Of a DNA stretch of 64,000 bases, positions 7,995 to 16,038 are shown piece by piece. Each line of letters begins with the position of its first letter. Position 1 is the first letter of the stretch. The notes under the pieces were generated by a model that saw only the letters and a list, made by a program, of their open reading frames with translations, made no database searches and was not told the DNA's origin. Position numbers and translations under genes: made by a program. This DNA is from Acidimicrobiaceae bacterium (GTDB lineage: Bacteria; Actinomycetota; Acidimicrobiia; Acidimicrobiales; RAAP-2), in NCBI GenBank assembly GCA_027306605.1, contig DAHUZK010000040.1, forward strand, positions 1 to 64,000, given 5' to 3'.

Positions 7995-8654
7995 TCAATA
8001 GAGCTTGGCCAGAAGACTGTCTTCGTACTCTTCGAGCAGCTGTGCACACGACCGGTAGACCGCATGAGCCCCGGCGGCGAAGAGCTCACAGGCAGCAACC
8101 CCGCCGGTCTCCACGGCCATGCACGTGATTCCTGCTCGGCGCGCGGCTTCGACGTCCCACCCCGTGTCGCCCAGGGCGACAGCGCGTGAAGGCAGAACGC
8201 CTGTGCGCGCCAGCGCCTCGTGATAGAGATCGGGCGCGGGCTTCGCCGCATCGACGGACTCGCCGTGCACTATCTCGTCCAGCGCGTCGGCGCAGTCGAG
8301 AGGCTCGAGGAGCAGCTCGAGCTCGCCTTCCTCGGCCGACGTCACGAGCACGGCGAGGTGGCCGGCGGCGTGGACCCTGCGCACGAGGTCCTGGGCTCCG
8401 GGCAGCGGCCGTATGCGATCACCGTGCTGGGCGAAGTAGCGGCTGTGGGCCCGGCTGATCCGCTCGTCCGGCCCGTCCGCCACCTCGTTGAGAAGGTCGT
8501 GTGCGCCCTTCCCGATGAGCCGGTGCAGCCTGGCCATCGGCACCTCGCGACCGTTCTCGGCCAGAGCCTGCCACCAGGCCCACGTGTGCAGGTAATTGGT
8601 GTCGACCAGCGTCCCGTCGATGTCGAAGAGGACTGCGCTGGGGCCCGTCACCAC
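7995..8654 (-). CDS. HAD-superfamily hydrolase (phosphoglycolate phosphatase-like)
   Basis: A 219-residue HAD phosphatase. Motif I is FDIDGTLVDT with nucleophile Asp11 and Asp13; motif II is the VTSA region; motif III has a Lys in AAKPAPDLY; motif IV is ALGDTGWDVEAA. The helical C1 cap lies between motifs I and II, as in phosphoglycolate phosphatase and beta-phosphoglucomutase. It should dephosphorylate a small metabolite in the cytoplasm. The start is GTG immediately after the stop codon of the upstream LLM gene (no intergenic base), implying translational coupling. Confidence 0.85.
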   Translation of the reverse strand: MVTGPSAVLFDIDGTLVDTNYLHTWAWWQALAENGREVPMARLHRLIGKGAHDLLNEVADGPDERISRAHSRYFAQHGDRIRPLPGAQDLVRRVHAAGHLAVLVTSAEEGELELLLEPLDCADALDEIVHGESVDAAKPAPDLYHEALARTGVLPSRAVALGDTGWDVEAARRAGITCMAVETGGVAACELFAAGAHAVYRSCAQLLEEYEDSLLAKLY

Positions 8655-9617
8655 TCAGCTCCGCAAGGCCGGAAGAAGCGAGTCCGCGGCCCAACGGAGG
8701 AACGGTCCCTGGTCCTCCCCGCCGATCTGGACCAGCGCCACGTCGGTGAAACCGGCATCGGTGTATCGCCGTACGGCTGCCGCCACCTCGTCGACGTCGT
8801 TGCCGCACGGGATCGACTTCGCCACGTCCTCCGGGCGCACGTGACTGGACGCCGCCGCGAAGGCGGCCGGTCCGGGGAGCTCCGCATTGACCTTCCAACC
8901 GCCGCCGAACCAGCGGAACAACTCGTGCGCGCGCTCGATGCCCCTGTTCCTGTCCGTGTCGTAGCAGACGGGGAGCTGCCCGATGACCCGTTTGCCCGTC
9001 CCGCCCTCCCGCTCGAACTGTGCAACGAGCTCTGCCGAGGGTTCCACGGCGATCAGCGCCTCGGCACGCTGCGCCGCCAGCCGACAGGACTGCTCGCCCG
9101 AGGCCGCCAACCCGATCGGCGGCGCCGCCGGGGGCCTGTCCCAGAGCTTGGCCGAATCGACGTCGAAGTAGCGACCGCGGTACGAGACGTCGTCGCCTTC
9201 GAAGAGCGCTCTGATGATGTCGACCGCCTCCTCCAGCATCGCATGCCGCACGTTGACCGGGGGCCAACCGCCGCCCGTGACGTGCTCGTTGAGGTTCTCG
9301 CCCGCCCCGAGGCCGAGTGTGAACCGCCCGTCGGACAGGAGAGCGACCGTCGCCGCCTTCTGCGCCACCACGGCCGGGTGGTAGCGCTTGATGGGGCAGG
9401 TGACATAGGTCATGAGATCGATCCGGTCCGTGGCATGCGCCGCCGCGCCGAGCACCGACCACGCGTACGGGGAATGACCCATGGCGTCGAGCCACGGGAA
9501 GTAGTGGTCCGAGACGACGGCGAAGTCGAATCCGACCGACTCCGCTGTGGCCACGTCCGCCACCAGCTCCTTGGGTCCGGACTGTTCGCACAGCATCGTG
9601 TAGCCGTACCGCGTCAT
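8655..9617 (-). CDS. LLM class F420-dependent oxidoreductase (TIM-barrel)
   Basis: A 320-residue luciferase-like monooxygenase-fold protein. The sequences DHYFPW, TYVTCPIKRYHPAVVAQKAAT, LGLGAGENLNEH and the terminal DVALVQIGGEDQGPFLRWAAD are characteristic of the F420-dependent glucose-6-phosphate dehydrogenase-like branch of actinobacterial LLM enzymes. It probably uses cofactor F420 to oxidise or reduce an unknown substrate; the true FGD substrate-binding residues cannot be verified by eye. The ATG at 9615-9617 is the natural start. It is first in the LLM-HAD-DJ-1 run. Confidence 0.85.
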   Translation of the reverse strand: MTRYGYTMLCEQSGPKELVADVATAESVGFDFAVVSDHYFPWLDAMGHSPYAWSVLGAAAHATDRIDLMTYVTCPIKRYHPAVVAQKAATVALLSDGRFTLGLGAGENLNEHVTGGGWPPVNVRHAMLEEAVDIIRALFEGDDVSYRGRYFDVDSAKLWDRPPAAPPIGLAASGEQSCRLAAQRAEALIAVEPSAELVAQFEREGGTGKRVIGQLPVCYDTDRNRGIERAHELFRWFGGGWKVNAELPGPAAFAAASSHVRPEDVAKSIPCGNDVDEVAAAVRRYTDAGFTDVALVQIGGEDQGPFLRWAADSLLPALRS

Positions 9618-9703
9618 CGTCTGCTGGTTACCACCCGCCCGCGGGGTGAAACATCACGATGGATGCTTCTGTGGATCGTGTCCGCGCGACGACGCTGGTG
9701 GAG

Positions 9704-9727
9704 CCAGGGTTCGGCCCAGGGTTCGGC
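9704..9727. repeat. 12-bp tandem duplication
   Basis: The unit CCAGGGTTCGGC occurs twice head to tail, just past the stop codon of the DUF1360 gene. It is one of several short tandem duplications at gene boundaries in this window. Confidence 0.7.
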
Positions 9728-9734
9728 CCACGGC

Positions 9735-10244
9735 TCAGTCGGCGGCGTGCCTGGCGTAGGCATAGAGGAATTGCAGGAAGTCGCTCATGCGTGCCGTTGC
9801 GCTGATCGACACGACGGCACGCGTCAGCGCCGGCGCGGCCACGGCGCCGGCGAAGAGCCCGGTCGCCACCCATTGGGCGGCGCAGAACGGGCAGGTGAGC
9901 AGTTCTCCGACCGCGTGCTTGGTGCCGTGCCCGACGACAGCCTCGTTGACCTCGCCCTCACCGGCTGCTCCCTCGAACTGCGTGAAGGGCGTTCGGAGGA
10001 CGGAGGTCACCGAATCCTTGGTCAGGACCCGGCTCAAGTGCTCCGTTGCCAATCCGTAGAGCAAGAGGTCCATCGGACCCAGCGCTGGGAGTCGCCACGC
10101 CCGGCGTCGGAGCAGGAGCGCGAGGCCGGCGCAGGTGCCCCCGTAGATGGCGAGGAGCCTGGCGTAGCCGCCAATCGGTCGGGGATCCCGCTGTGCCTGT
10201 GCAGCGCGCCGGTTCGTGGTGAGGTCGTCCGTGACGGCAGCCAT
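9735..10244 (-). CDS. DUF1360 family membrane protein
   Basis: A 169-residue protein with two or three hydrophobic segments (around residues 28-45 and 120-140) and the DUF1360 hallmarks: a TEHLSRVLTKDSVTSVLRTPFT stretch and a CPFC metal-like motif in LLTCPFCAAQWV. Related proteins include spore-associated membrane proteins of unknown function. The ATG at 10242-10244 has an AAGGAAGG ribosome site. Transcribed divergently from the DUF72 gene. No function can be assigned. Confidence 0.8.
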   Translation of the reverse strand: MAAVTDDLTTNRRAAQAQRDPRPIGGYARLLAIYGGTCAGLALLLRRRAWRLPALGPMDLLLYGLATEHLSRVLTKDSVTSVLRTPFTQFEGAAGEGEVNEAVVGHGTKHAVGELLTCPFCAAQWVATGLFAGAVAAPALTRAVVSISATARMSDFLQFLYAYARHAAD

Positions 10245-10306
10245 GCTGCCTTCCTTACCCCGCTGTCTGGAAGAGATGTGCGCCGCGGTGCAAGGATCTC
10301 CGGTCG

Positions 10307-11086
10307 ATGGCGGTGACCATCGGGACTTCCGGCTGGCACTACGCGCACTGGCGACCACGCTTCTACCCGGCCTCCATGGGACCGGGACGATGGCTGGCGT
10401 TCTATGCGCAGCGGTTCGCCGCCGTGGAGGTCAACAACGCCTTCTACAGGCTGCCCGAGCGCTCGACCTTCGAGAAGTGGGCCGCCAGTGTGCCCGATGA
10501 CTTCGTCGTGGCGGTGAAGGCCAGCCGCTACCTGACCCACATCCGTCGCTTGCAGGAACCGGGCGAGCCCGTGGCGCGGCTGATGGAGCGGGCCACAGCT
10601 CTGGGCGAGCATCTGGGTCCGGTGCTCCTCCAGTTCCCTCCCACCCTGCACCTCGACGCCGAACGCCTCGACGCGGCCTTGGCCGCGTTTCCTTCTTCGG
10701 TGAGGGTCGCCGTCGAGCCACGCCACGAGAGCTGGTTCGTCACGGCGGTGCGGCGTGTGCTGGAAGCGAGAGGAGCGGCGCTCTGCCTGGCCGACGGGGG
10801 CCCGGTTGCCGTGCCGTCGTGGCGCACGGCCGACTGGGCCTACGTGCGGTTCCACGGAGGCCGGGGGCGTCCTCGCAGCTGTTACCGGCAGCGGGATCTC
10901 GAATCGTGGGCGGATCGTCTGGTCGCGCAGTGGCGTGACGCGGAGGATGTCTACTGCTTCTTCAACAACGACACCAACGGCTGCGCGCTCCGCGACGCTC
11001 GCTGGCTCGCCGGTGCCTGCCGGCGTCTCGGGCGTCGGGCGACCCGGGTCCCGGATCCGGGGGAGACCCGCGTCGGTCCGCTCTGA
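10307..11086 (+). CDS. DUF72 (YecE-like) protein
   Basis: A 259-residue TIM-barrel DUF72 protein. It starts with the family signature GTSGWHYAHW, continues with EVNNAFYRLP, LLQFPPTLH and VEPRHESWF, and ends with a YCFFNNDTNGCALRDA strand. DUF72 proteins are widespread but without an agreed biochemical role; some are linked to nucleic-acid or UV-repair enzymes. It is complete, and the ATG at 10307 leaves two residues before the signature. A repeat-rich 209-bp spacer follows. Confidence 0.88.
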   Translation: MAVTIGTSGWHYAHWRPRFYPASMGPGRWLAFYAQRFAAVEVNNAFYRLPERSTFEKWAASVPDDFVVAVKASRYLTHIRRLQEPGEPVARLMERATALGEHLGPVLLQFPPTLHLDAERLDAALAAFPSSVRVAVEPRHESWFVTAVRRVLEARGAALCLADGGPVAVPSWRTADWAYVRFHGGRGRPRSCYRQRDLESWADRLVAQWRDAEDVYCFFNNDTNGCALRDARWLAGACRRLGRRATRVPDPGETRVGPL

Positions 11087-11120
11087 GTCCCGCCGGCCCG
11101 ACCCGGATGGATCCATCGCG

Positions 11121-11220
11121 AGTCCGGGTAAAGGACCGCGAGTCCGGGTAAAGGACCGCGAGTCCGGGTAAAGGACCGCGAGTCCGGGTAAAGGACCGCG
11201 AGTCCGGGTAAGGGACCGCG
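11121..11220. repeat. Five-copy 20-bp tandem repeat
   Basis: The unit AGTCCGGGTAAAGGACCGCG repeats five times without spacers; the first four copies are identical and the fifth has one A-to-G change. A decayed sixth copy follows (11221-11236). Each unit contains the inverted repeat GTCC-N7-GGAC. The array lies about 75 bp upstream of a cluster of very small genes. A 20-bp period is close to two helical turns, so bound proteins would stack on one face. There are no spacers, so it is not a CRISPR array. Confidence 0.95.
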
Positions 11221-11295
11221 AGCGCGGGAAGGGCAAGGTGATCCTGTGGCGGGAATGAGACGGGAACGAGACGGGAATGAGAGAGGTGAACGCAG

Positions 11296-11523
11296 ATGAA
11301 GAAGATGGCGTTTCTGATGGGCCTCGGCATCGGGTTCGTGCTCGGATCGAAGGCTGGAAGGGGCCCCTACGAGGAGCTCGAGCACAAGGTGCGGTCGCTC
11401 CGGCAGCGTCCTGAAGTCGAAGATGCGGTGGTGCGCGCCAAGGGCGTCGCGAACGACCAGGTGACCGGCGTCGTCGACAAGGTCAACGAGAAGTTGCCCT
11501 CGACCGGGCAGGTCGCCGTCTAG
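11296..11523 (+). CDS. YtxH-like small membrane-anchored protein
   Basis: A 75-residue protein: a short basic N terminus (MKKM), one glycine-rich hydrophobic segment (residues 4-18, FLMGLGIGFVLGSKAGR) and a charged helical tail. This is the layout of YtxH/general-stress membrane proteins, where GxxxGY(V/L)LGxxAGR is the recurring motif. A ribosome site AGAGAGGTG precedes the ATG. It is the first gene of a small-protein cluster downstream of the 20-bp repeat array. Role unknown; a stress-envelope function is only suggested by family association. Confidence 0.75.
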   Translation: MKKMAFLMGLGIGFVLGSKAGRGPYEELEHKVRSLRQRPEVEDAVVRAKGVANDQVTGVVDKVNEKLPSTGQVAV

Positions 11524-11530
11524 GCCGAAC

Positions 11531-11665
11531 ATGACGACCGCTCGAGAGATCATGACCAAAGGCGTCGACGGCACCGAGGTCGTCGGCGTCGTGAGCCAGG
11601 CCGATCTGGCCCGCCGGCTCTCGAAGTCACAGGTCGCCGAGTTCCTGGCTGCAGTGAGCTCCTGA
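11531..11665 (+). pseudogene. CBS-domain protein with a large in-frame internal deletion
   Basis: Only 44 codons, but both ends match a two-CBS-domain protein of the hypoxic-response/IMPDH-regulator type: the N terminus MTTAREIMTKGV (the first beta strand of CBS1) is joined directly to DGTEVVGVVSQADLARRL and a C-terminal helix (the last strand-helix of CBS2). About 90 residues that form the bulk of both domains are missing, in frame, so no adenosyl-binding fold can form. I read it as a decayed gene, though a short peptide may still be made. It lies 7 bp after the YtxH-like stop and 1 bp before the next ATG. Confidence 0.7.
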
Positions 11666-11666
11666 C

Positions 11667-11876
11667 ATGACCGAATCGCACGGGGGGGCCGGGAGCCGGG
11701 CCTCGGGTCCCGTCGAGGTCGTGGTGGGGGAGATCCCGGCCGCGGACGACCCGACCACCATGCTGTGGACCGTGCGCTGCTCTCTGCCGGCACACGACCT
11801 CATCGGACACTTCGACACACGGAGCGAAGCGGAGCAAGTCCGCGCGGACCACCTTCGGGCACATCAGGAGGGTTGA
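11667..11876 (+). CDS. Hypothetical small protein (69 aa)
   Basis: I do not recognise this protein. After a Gly/Ser-rich start, it has a core of alternating hydrophobic/polar segments (VEVVVGEIP, MLWTVRCSLPAHDLIGHFDT) and a charged C-terminal helix (SEAEQVRADHLRAH). It starts one base after the CBS remnant and its TGA shares a base with the ATG of the next gene (TGATG), which argues it is translated as part of this cluster. No membrane segment. Confidence 0.6.
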   Translation: MTESHGGAGSRASGPVEVVVGEIPAADDPTTMLWTVRCSLPAHDLIGHFDTRSEAEQVRADHLRAHQEG

Positions 11877-12148
11877 TGGCCAGTCGAGCACAACGCAGCG
11901 CCGCCCGGCGCAACGTCAAGAAGGCGGCGGCGGCGGCGAAGAAGAAGCATTCGATCGCCCACATGCCCAAGAGCACCCGCAGCGCTCTCGGCAAGCAGGC
12001 CGCGGCGGTCGCCCGCCGTAGGCGCACCGGCGATACGACGCCCAAGACCCGGGCCGAGCTCTACGAAGAGGCCAAGCGCCGGGACATCCCCGGCCGCTCG
12101 AAAATGGGACGCGCCGAGCTGCTGCGCGCCCTCGGTCGGAGGCCCTGA
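11876..12148 (+). CDS. Small lysine/arginine-rich protein with a Rho-N/SAP-like C-terminal helix pair
   Basis: A 90-residue, strongly basic protein. The first 35 residues are Ala/Lys/Arg-rich (KKAAAAAKKKH), like histone-H1-type tails. The C-terminal 35 residues (KTRAELYEEAKRRDIPGRSKMGRAELLRALG) match the helix-extended-helix Rho N-terminal/SAP-like motif, which binds nucleic acid. It may be a nucleoid-associated or RNA-binding protein. The start overlaps the preceding stop by one base. Its last codons are part of a 17-bp repeat array. Confidence 0.72.
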   Translation: MASRAQRSAARRNVKKAAAAAKKKHSIAHMPKSTRSALGKQAAAVARRRRTGDTTPKTRAELYEEAKRRDIPGRSKMGRAELLRALGRRP

Positions 12149-12201
12149 TCGGTCGGAGGCCCTGATCGGTTGTCGGACCTGATCGGTCGAAGCGCCTGAT
12201 C
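12134..12201. repeat. Four-copy 17-bp degenerate tandem repeat
   Basis: The unit GGTCGGAGGCCCTGATC occurs twice perfectly, then twice with changes (GGTTGTCGGACCTGATC, GGTCGAAGCGCCTGATC). The array begins inside the last codons of the basic small-protein gene and runs past its stop, so the end of that protein lies inside the repeated sequence. Confidence 0.85.
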
Positions 12202-12229
12202 GAACGGAGACGGAGCGCGGCCGGAACGC

Positions 12230-12544
12230 TCAGGGTGGCTGTGTTTCCCAGTCGATCTGCAGGTCCGATCTCTCGTCGGGGTGCTCGTCGAGCCAACGGC
12301 GCGCGAACGGGCACCACGGAACGAGGGTCAAGCCCTCGGCCCGGGCACGACGAGTGGCGGCGCGCACGAGTTGTCCGCCGACGCCGCGCCCCTCCCAGGC
12401 GTCGGGCACTTCGGTGTGGACGAGCACCAGTCGCTTCCCGTTGCGGTGGTACGCCAATTCGGCGGCGCCGCCGCTCCCGCGCACGACGAAACGACTCTCG
12501 GCGGGAACGTCGTCGACCTCGATCCCCTCGGTGGGGCCGGCCAT
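12230..12544 (-). CDS. GNAT-like N-acetyltransferase (YjdJ/PF14542 type)
   Basis: A 104-residue minimal GNAT protein. It shows the AELAYHRNGKRLVLVHTEVPDAWEGRGVGGQLVRAA run, in which the GRGVGGQL turn corresponds to the acetyl-CoA pyrophosphate loop, and ends with the family tail VPWCPFARRWLDEHP. Members of this short family bind acetyl-CoA but have no known acceptor. The ATG at 12542-12544 is the first in frame. Divergent from the pirin gene. Confidence 0.85.
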   Translation of the reverse strand: MAGPTEGIEVDDVPAESRFVVRGSGGAAELAYHRNGKRLVLVHTEVPDAWEGRGVGGQLVRAATRRARAEGLTLVPWCPFARRWLDEHPDERSDLQIDWETQPP

Positions 12545-12617
12545 GGAGGGACCTCCGGTGCGGGCGCACGACCGGCGCGTGGGCCCGCAGCCACCCTAGG
12601 GGTGTAGAAGGAAGGTC

Positions 12618-13556
12618 GTGAGCGGACCGGTCTCCACCGAAGACGCCGTGCCGCTCCCCGCGGTGGCACCGGGTGTGGCCCGGCCGGTGCTGGAGCTCAC
12701 CTCGGCGCGAGCGACACGGGTGGGCTCGCTCCCGGTGCGGCGCCTCCTGCCCCGACGGGCCCGGCGCACCGTGGGGTCGTGGTGCTTCGCCGACCACGCC
12801 GGACCGGTCGGCGGCACCCGACCGGGGGAGCTGGGCATCGGGCCTCATCCCCACATGGGCCTGCAGACGGTGACGTGGCTCGTCCACGGCGAGTTGGTCC
12901 ACCTCGACAGTCTCGGCTCCGAGCAACCGATCCGTCCCGGACAGTTGAATCTCATGACGGCCGGCCGTGGCGTCGCCCATGCCGAGGAGGACGGCGGGCG
13001 CGGCGCCGGGCTCCACGCCGTGCAGCTCTGGGTGGCGCAACCCGAGACGACCCGCAACGGTCCTGCCGCCTTCGAGCACCATGCCACGCTCCCGCAGGCC
13101 GAGCTCGACCGTGCCACGGTGACGGTCCTGGTGGGGGAGCTGGCCGGTGCTGTCTCGCCGGCGCGGCGCGACACCGGTCACATGGGGGCGGAGCTGTTGC
13201 TGCGGCCGCCGGGTGTGGTGCTGCCGTTGCGCCACGACTACGAGTACGCCCTGATGAGCATCGAGGGTACGGTCCTCGTCGGCGGTTCCGCCGGCGCGGC
13301 CGTGGAGCCGGGAACCCTCGCCTATCTCGGCGAAGGCCGGGACGAGTGCGGACTGGCGGTGGCACAGCCGGCCCGCGTGCTGCTCCTCGGCGGTGTGCCC
13401 TTCCCCGAACCCCTCTTCATGTGGTGGAACTTCGTGGCGAGGAACCGCCACGAGGTGTCCGAGGCACGCCGACAGTGGGCCGAGGGTGCGGACCGGTTCG
13501 GAACGGTGCGCTCGGCGCTGGAGCGCATCGAGGTGGGACGACCCCCCTGGGAGTGA
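12618..13556 (+). CDS. Pirin family protein
   Basis: A 312-residue bicupin. Metal-binding residues of the N-terminal cupin are visible in the HPHMGLQTVTWLVHGE block and the downstream TAGRGVAHAE motif (His and Glu ligands). The C-terminal cupin and the final MWWNFVARNRHEV segment are typical. Pirins are iron proteins, some with quercetinase activity, others redox-linked regulators. Starts with GTG behind an AAGGAAGG ribosome site. Complete, with no partner gene in the same orientation. Confidence 0.88.
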   Translation: MSGPVSTEDAVPLPAVAPGVARPVLELTSARATRVGSLPVRRLLPRRARRTVGSWCFADHAGPVGGTRPGELGIGPHPHMGLQTVTWLVHGELVHLDSLGSEQPIRPGQLNLMTAGRGVAHAEEDGGRGAGLHAVQLWVAQPETTRNGPAAFEHHATLPQAELDRATVTVLVGELAGAVSPARRDTGHMGAELLLRPPGVVLPLRHDYEYALMSIEGTVLVGGSAGAAVEPGTLAYLGEGRDECGLAVAQPARVLLLGGVPFPEPLFMWWNFVARNRHEVSEARRQWAEGADRFGTVRSALERIEVGRPPWE

Positions 13557-13580
13557 TCCGCAGGTCGGGCGGGCGGCCCG

Positions 13581-14684
13581 CTACCACTCTCCCCAGCCGG
13601 GCGGGCTGACGACTCCCGTGATGGTGCGCGGATCCACCGGTGCCCGGGTCGCGCCCGCCTGGTAGACGGCGAAGCACAGCCGGAGCACGTCCGTGGCGTC
13701 GGCAGCAGACATGGCGGCATCGGTGCCCTCGGTCAGGGCGTCGACGAAGTGCTGGGACGAGCGGACGAATCCGGTGGCCCAATCCGCCTCGATGTCGGTG
13801 AACTCCGTGGTCTTGCGCTCGTGCGGGGTGCCCGTGAACAGCATGACCGGCGCCAGGTCGAGCATCTCGCCCGTGGCCCGGGTCACCCAGATCTGACCCT
13901 CGTCGCCGGTGATCTCGAAGAACTCGTCGGCTCCGTAGTAGGAGGAGCGCATGTAGAAGTTGGGGGAGTACTGCACCTCCATCATCCCGAGCACCTCCGG
14001 GTCCTCGTACTCGAAGATGACGGCGCAGGGCTCGAAGAACAGATCGCGTCGGCGGACGACGGCCTGCACGGACGTGATGTCGAGGTCGAGCAGCCAGAGC
14101 GCCATTGCGTACTTGTGCACCATGTCGTCGAAGAGGTGTCCGCCCGGGCTGCGCTTGTCCAGGCGCCAGCCGTATCCCTCCGGTCGCAGGTTGGCCTGGA
14201 AATCGGAATCGGTCTGCCCGACCAGCGTGCGGATGCGCAAGGAGGTCGGTTTGCCGATAGCCCCGTCGGAGACCAGGCGCTTGGCCAATTCGAGCGGCGG
14301 GTAGTGCACGAAGCACTCGCTGATCCGCAGGATGCGGCCGGCCTTCTCGGCCGCCGCCTGCATCTCGAGGGCGTCGTCGACGCTGTTGGCCACCGGCTTC
14401 TGCACCGAGACGTGCTTGCCGGCCTCGAGCGCTGCGATCACGTGGTCGTGGTGGAGGTGGGTGGGGGTCAGGATCTCGACGGCGTCGACGGACTCGTCGG
14501 CCAGCAGGGCGGAGAGATCGCGGTAGTAGGAATCGGCGCCCCACTCCTTGGCCGCCAGCCGGCCGGCCTCCTCGTCGGTGTCGCAGACGGCGACGACGTC
14601 GCAACGGGGATCCTCGAGGTAGCCCTTGACGTTCAGGACGGCGATGTTGCCTGCACCGAGCACCCCCAGGCGGACCCTGTCCAT
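13581..14684 (-). CDS. Gfo/Idh/MocA family NAD(P)-dependent oxidoreductase
   Basis: A 367-residue two-domain oxidoreductase. The N-terminal Rossmann motif GVLGAGNIA is followed by VAVCDTDEE, EILTPTHLHHDH and the EKP-equivalent VQKPVANS, in which the family lysine is retained. The C-terminal substrate domain contains GGHLFDDMVHKY, where the GGG..D..H pattern supplies the catalytic His. It probably oxidises or isomerises a sugar, inositol or related polyol with NAD(P). Start at the second ATG (14684), placed 6-7 nt from a GAGGAGG ribosome site; an ATG two codons upstream sits on that site and is less likely. The CoA-transferase gene is 31 bp upstream on the same strand. Confidence 0.85.
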   Translation of the reverse strand: MDRVRLGVLGAGNIAVLNVKGYLEDPRCDVVAVCDTDEEAGRLAAKEWGADSYYRDLSALLADESVDAVEILTPTHLHHDHVIAALEAGKHVSVQKPVANSVDDALEMQAAAEKAGRILRISECFVHYPPLELAKRLVSDGAIGKPTSLRIRTLVGQTDSDFQANLRPEGYGWRLDKRSPGGHLFDDMVHKYAMALWLLDLDITSVQAVVRRRDLFFEPCAVIFEYEDPEVLGMMEVQYSPNFYMRSSYYGADEFFEITGDEGQIWVTRATGEMLDLAPVMLFTGTPHERKTTEFTDIEADWATGFVRSSQHFVDALTEGTDAAMSAADATDVLRLCFAVYQAGATRAPVDPRTITGVVSPPGWGEW

Positions 14685-14715
14685 GGACATCCTCCTCTTC
14701 GTCGTCCGCGTCCGC

Positions 14716-15957
14716 CTAGGCGTCGGCGCCGAATGCGCCTCCGTCCCGGGCCGTGGCGATCTGATTGTCGTCATAGCCGAGCACCGAGCGCAAGACGTCG
14801 GCGGTGTGCTGCCCGACCGTCGGGGCCTTGGCGGGGTGCGGGAGCTCCTCGCCCACGAAGTGCAACGGGGTGAAGAGCTGGTCCGCGCCCAGTTCGGCCC
14901 GAGGTAGGAGGGGGAAACGGTCGGCGAACTGGGGGTCCTCCAGCAATGTCTTCGGCGTGTTGACCGGTGCGATCGGCGTGTTGACGCGACCACCGAAGTC
15001 GAGCCATTCCAGCGAAGTCTTGGTGCGGAAGATGTCGCGCAGCTCGCGCTGGAGCTCGCGGTTGCCGCGGGCATGGTCGGCGTACTTGGACCCGGGCCAG
15101 CGCTCGAAGAGGTCGGTGCGCCCGACGCCTTCGCAGAAGTTCTTCCAGAAGGCCTGTTCGGACGCCATGAAGAGGACGAAGCGACCGTCAGCCGCCTCGT
15201 AGACCTGATAACGGACACCCTCGACCATGCCGGCCGTGCCGGGCGCCCGCCGTTCGTATCCGTCCGCCTTGTTGCCCGTCACCTCGGACTCGGGCCGTTC
15301 GTAGGAGCGCCAGGTCTCGGAGCGGTACCAGTCCATGGCGGCGGCGGCATCGGACTGCGCCAGGTCGATGTAGGCGCTCTGACCGGTGGTACGGGCGCGC
15401 AGGACGGCAGCGAGGATTCCCAGCGCGCCGTAGAGCGGTCCGGCGTTGATGCCGATGGACACGTGCTCGGGGATATAGGCGAACCCCTCGGCGTCGATGG
15501 CCACGTTGACGATCCCGGCCCACGTGTCGTAGGCGACACCGTGGCTCGGATAGTCACGGTAGGGCCCGGTCATCCCGTATCCCGAGATCGTGCAGAAGAC
15601 CAGCTTGGGGTTGACGGCCAGCAGGTCGTCGTAGCCGACGCCCCGCCGGGCCAGCGCCCCCGGCCGCATGGCCTCGACCACGACGTCGGCACCTGCAGCC
15701 AGCTCTCTGAGGATGGCGGCGCCCGCCCCGGTGCGCAGATCGAGCACGAGGGAACGCTTGCCCCGGTTGAGATGGAGATGCATCAGCGAAGTGCCCTCGA
15801 CGATGGGCCACGTCATCTCGCGTATGTAGTCGCCAGCCGGTGGCTCGATCTTGATGACGTCCGCACCCAGGTCGCCCAGCGCCGTCGTGATCGCCGCCGG
15901 GCCCAGCGCCGAGCACTCGATGATCCGCATGCCGTCCAGCGGTGGCGTCGTCGCCAT
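14716..15957 (-). CDS. Family III (CaiB/BaiF) CoA transferase
   Basis: A 413-residue class III CoA transferase. The N-terminal strand (GMRIIECSALGPAAITTALGDLGADVIKIEPP) and the NRGKRSLVLDL motif are diagnostic. The catalytic aspartate of the family is expected in the YIDLAQSDAAA region. It moves CoA between carboxylic acids, a step often used to activate aromatic, terpenoid or carnitine-like substrates. Start ATG with GGGAGG ribosome site. The following Gfo/Idh/MocA gene is probably on the same transcript; the questin-oxidase-like gene is divergent. Confidence 0.9.
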   Translation of the reverse strand: MATTPPLDGMRIIECSALGPAAITTALGDLGADVIKIEPPAGDYIREMTWPIVEGTSLMHLHLNRGKRSLVLDLRTGAGAAILRELAAGADVVVEAMRPGALARRGVGYDDLLAVNPKLVFCTISGYGMTGPYRDYPSHGVAYDTWAGIVNVAIDAEGFAYIPEHVSIGINAGPLYGALGILAAVLRARTTGQSAYIDLAQSDAAAAMDWYRSETWRSYERPESEVTGNKADGYERRAPGTAGMVEGVRYQVYEAADGRFVLFMASEQAFWKNFCEGVGRTDLFERWPGSKYADHARGNRELQRELRDIFRTKTSLEWLDFGGRVNTPIAPVNTPKTLLEDPQFADRFPLLPRAELGADQLFTPLHFVGEELPHPAKAPTVGQHTADVLRSVLGYDDNQIATARDGGAFGADA

Positions 15958-16038
15958 CGAAACCTCCCGTGTTCGAAGGCCGGATCGTAGCGGCCGCCCG
16001 CCTCGGTGCCCGAAGCCCGGCCCGACATACTGGGAGCG

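Noticed and set aside
11121-11220. CRISPR-like array
   Set aside because: The repeats have no spacers between them and no cas genes are near; it is a plain tandem repeat.
10034-11236. A minus-strand ORF reading through the 20-bp repeat array
   Set aside because: The repeat is translated as a low-complexity PGL/RTRG string, then continues antisense to the DUF72 gene; no family is recognisable.
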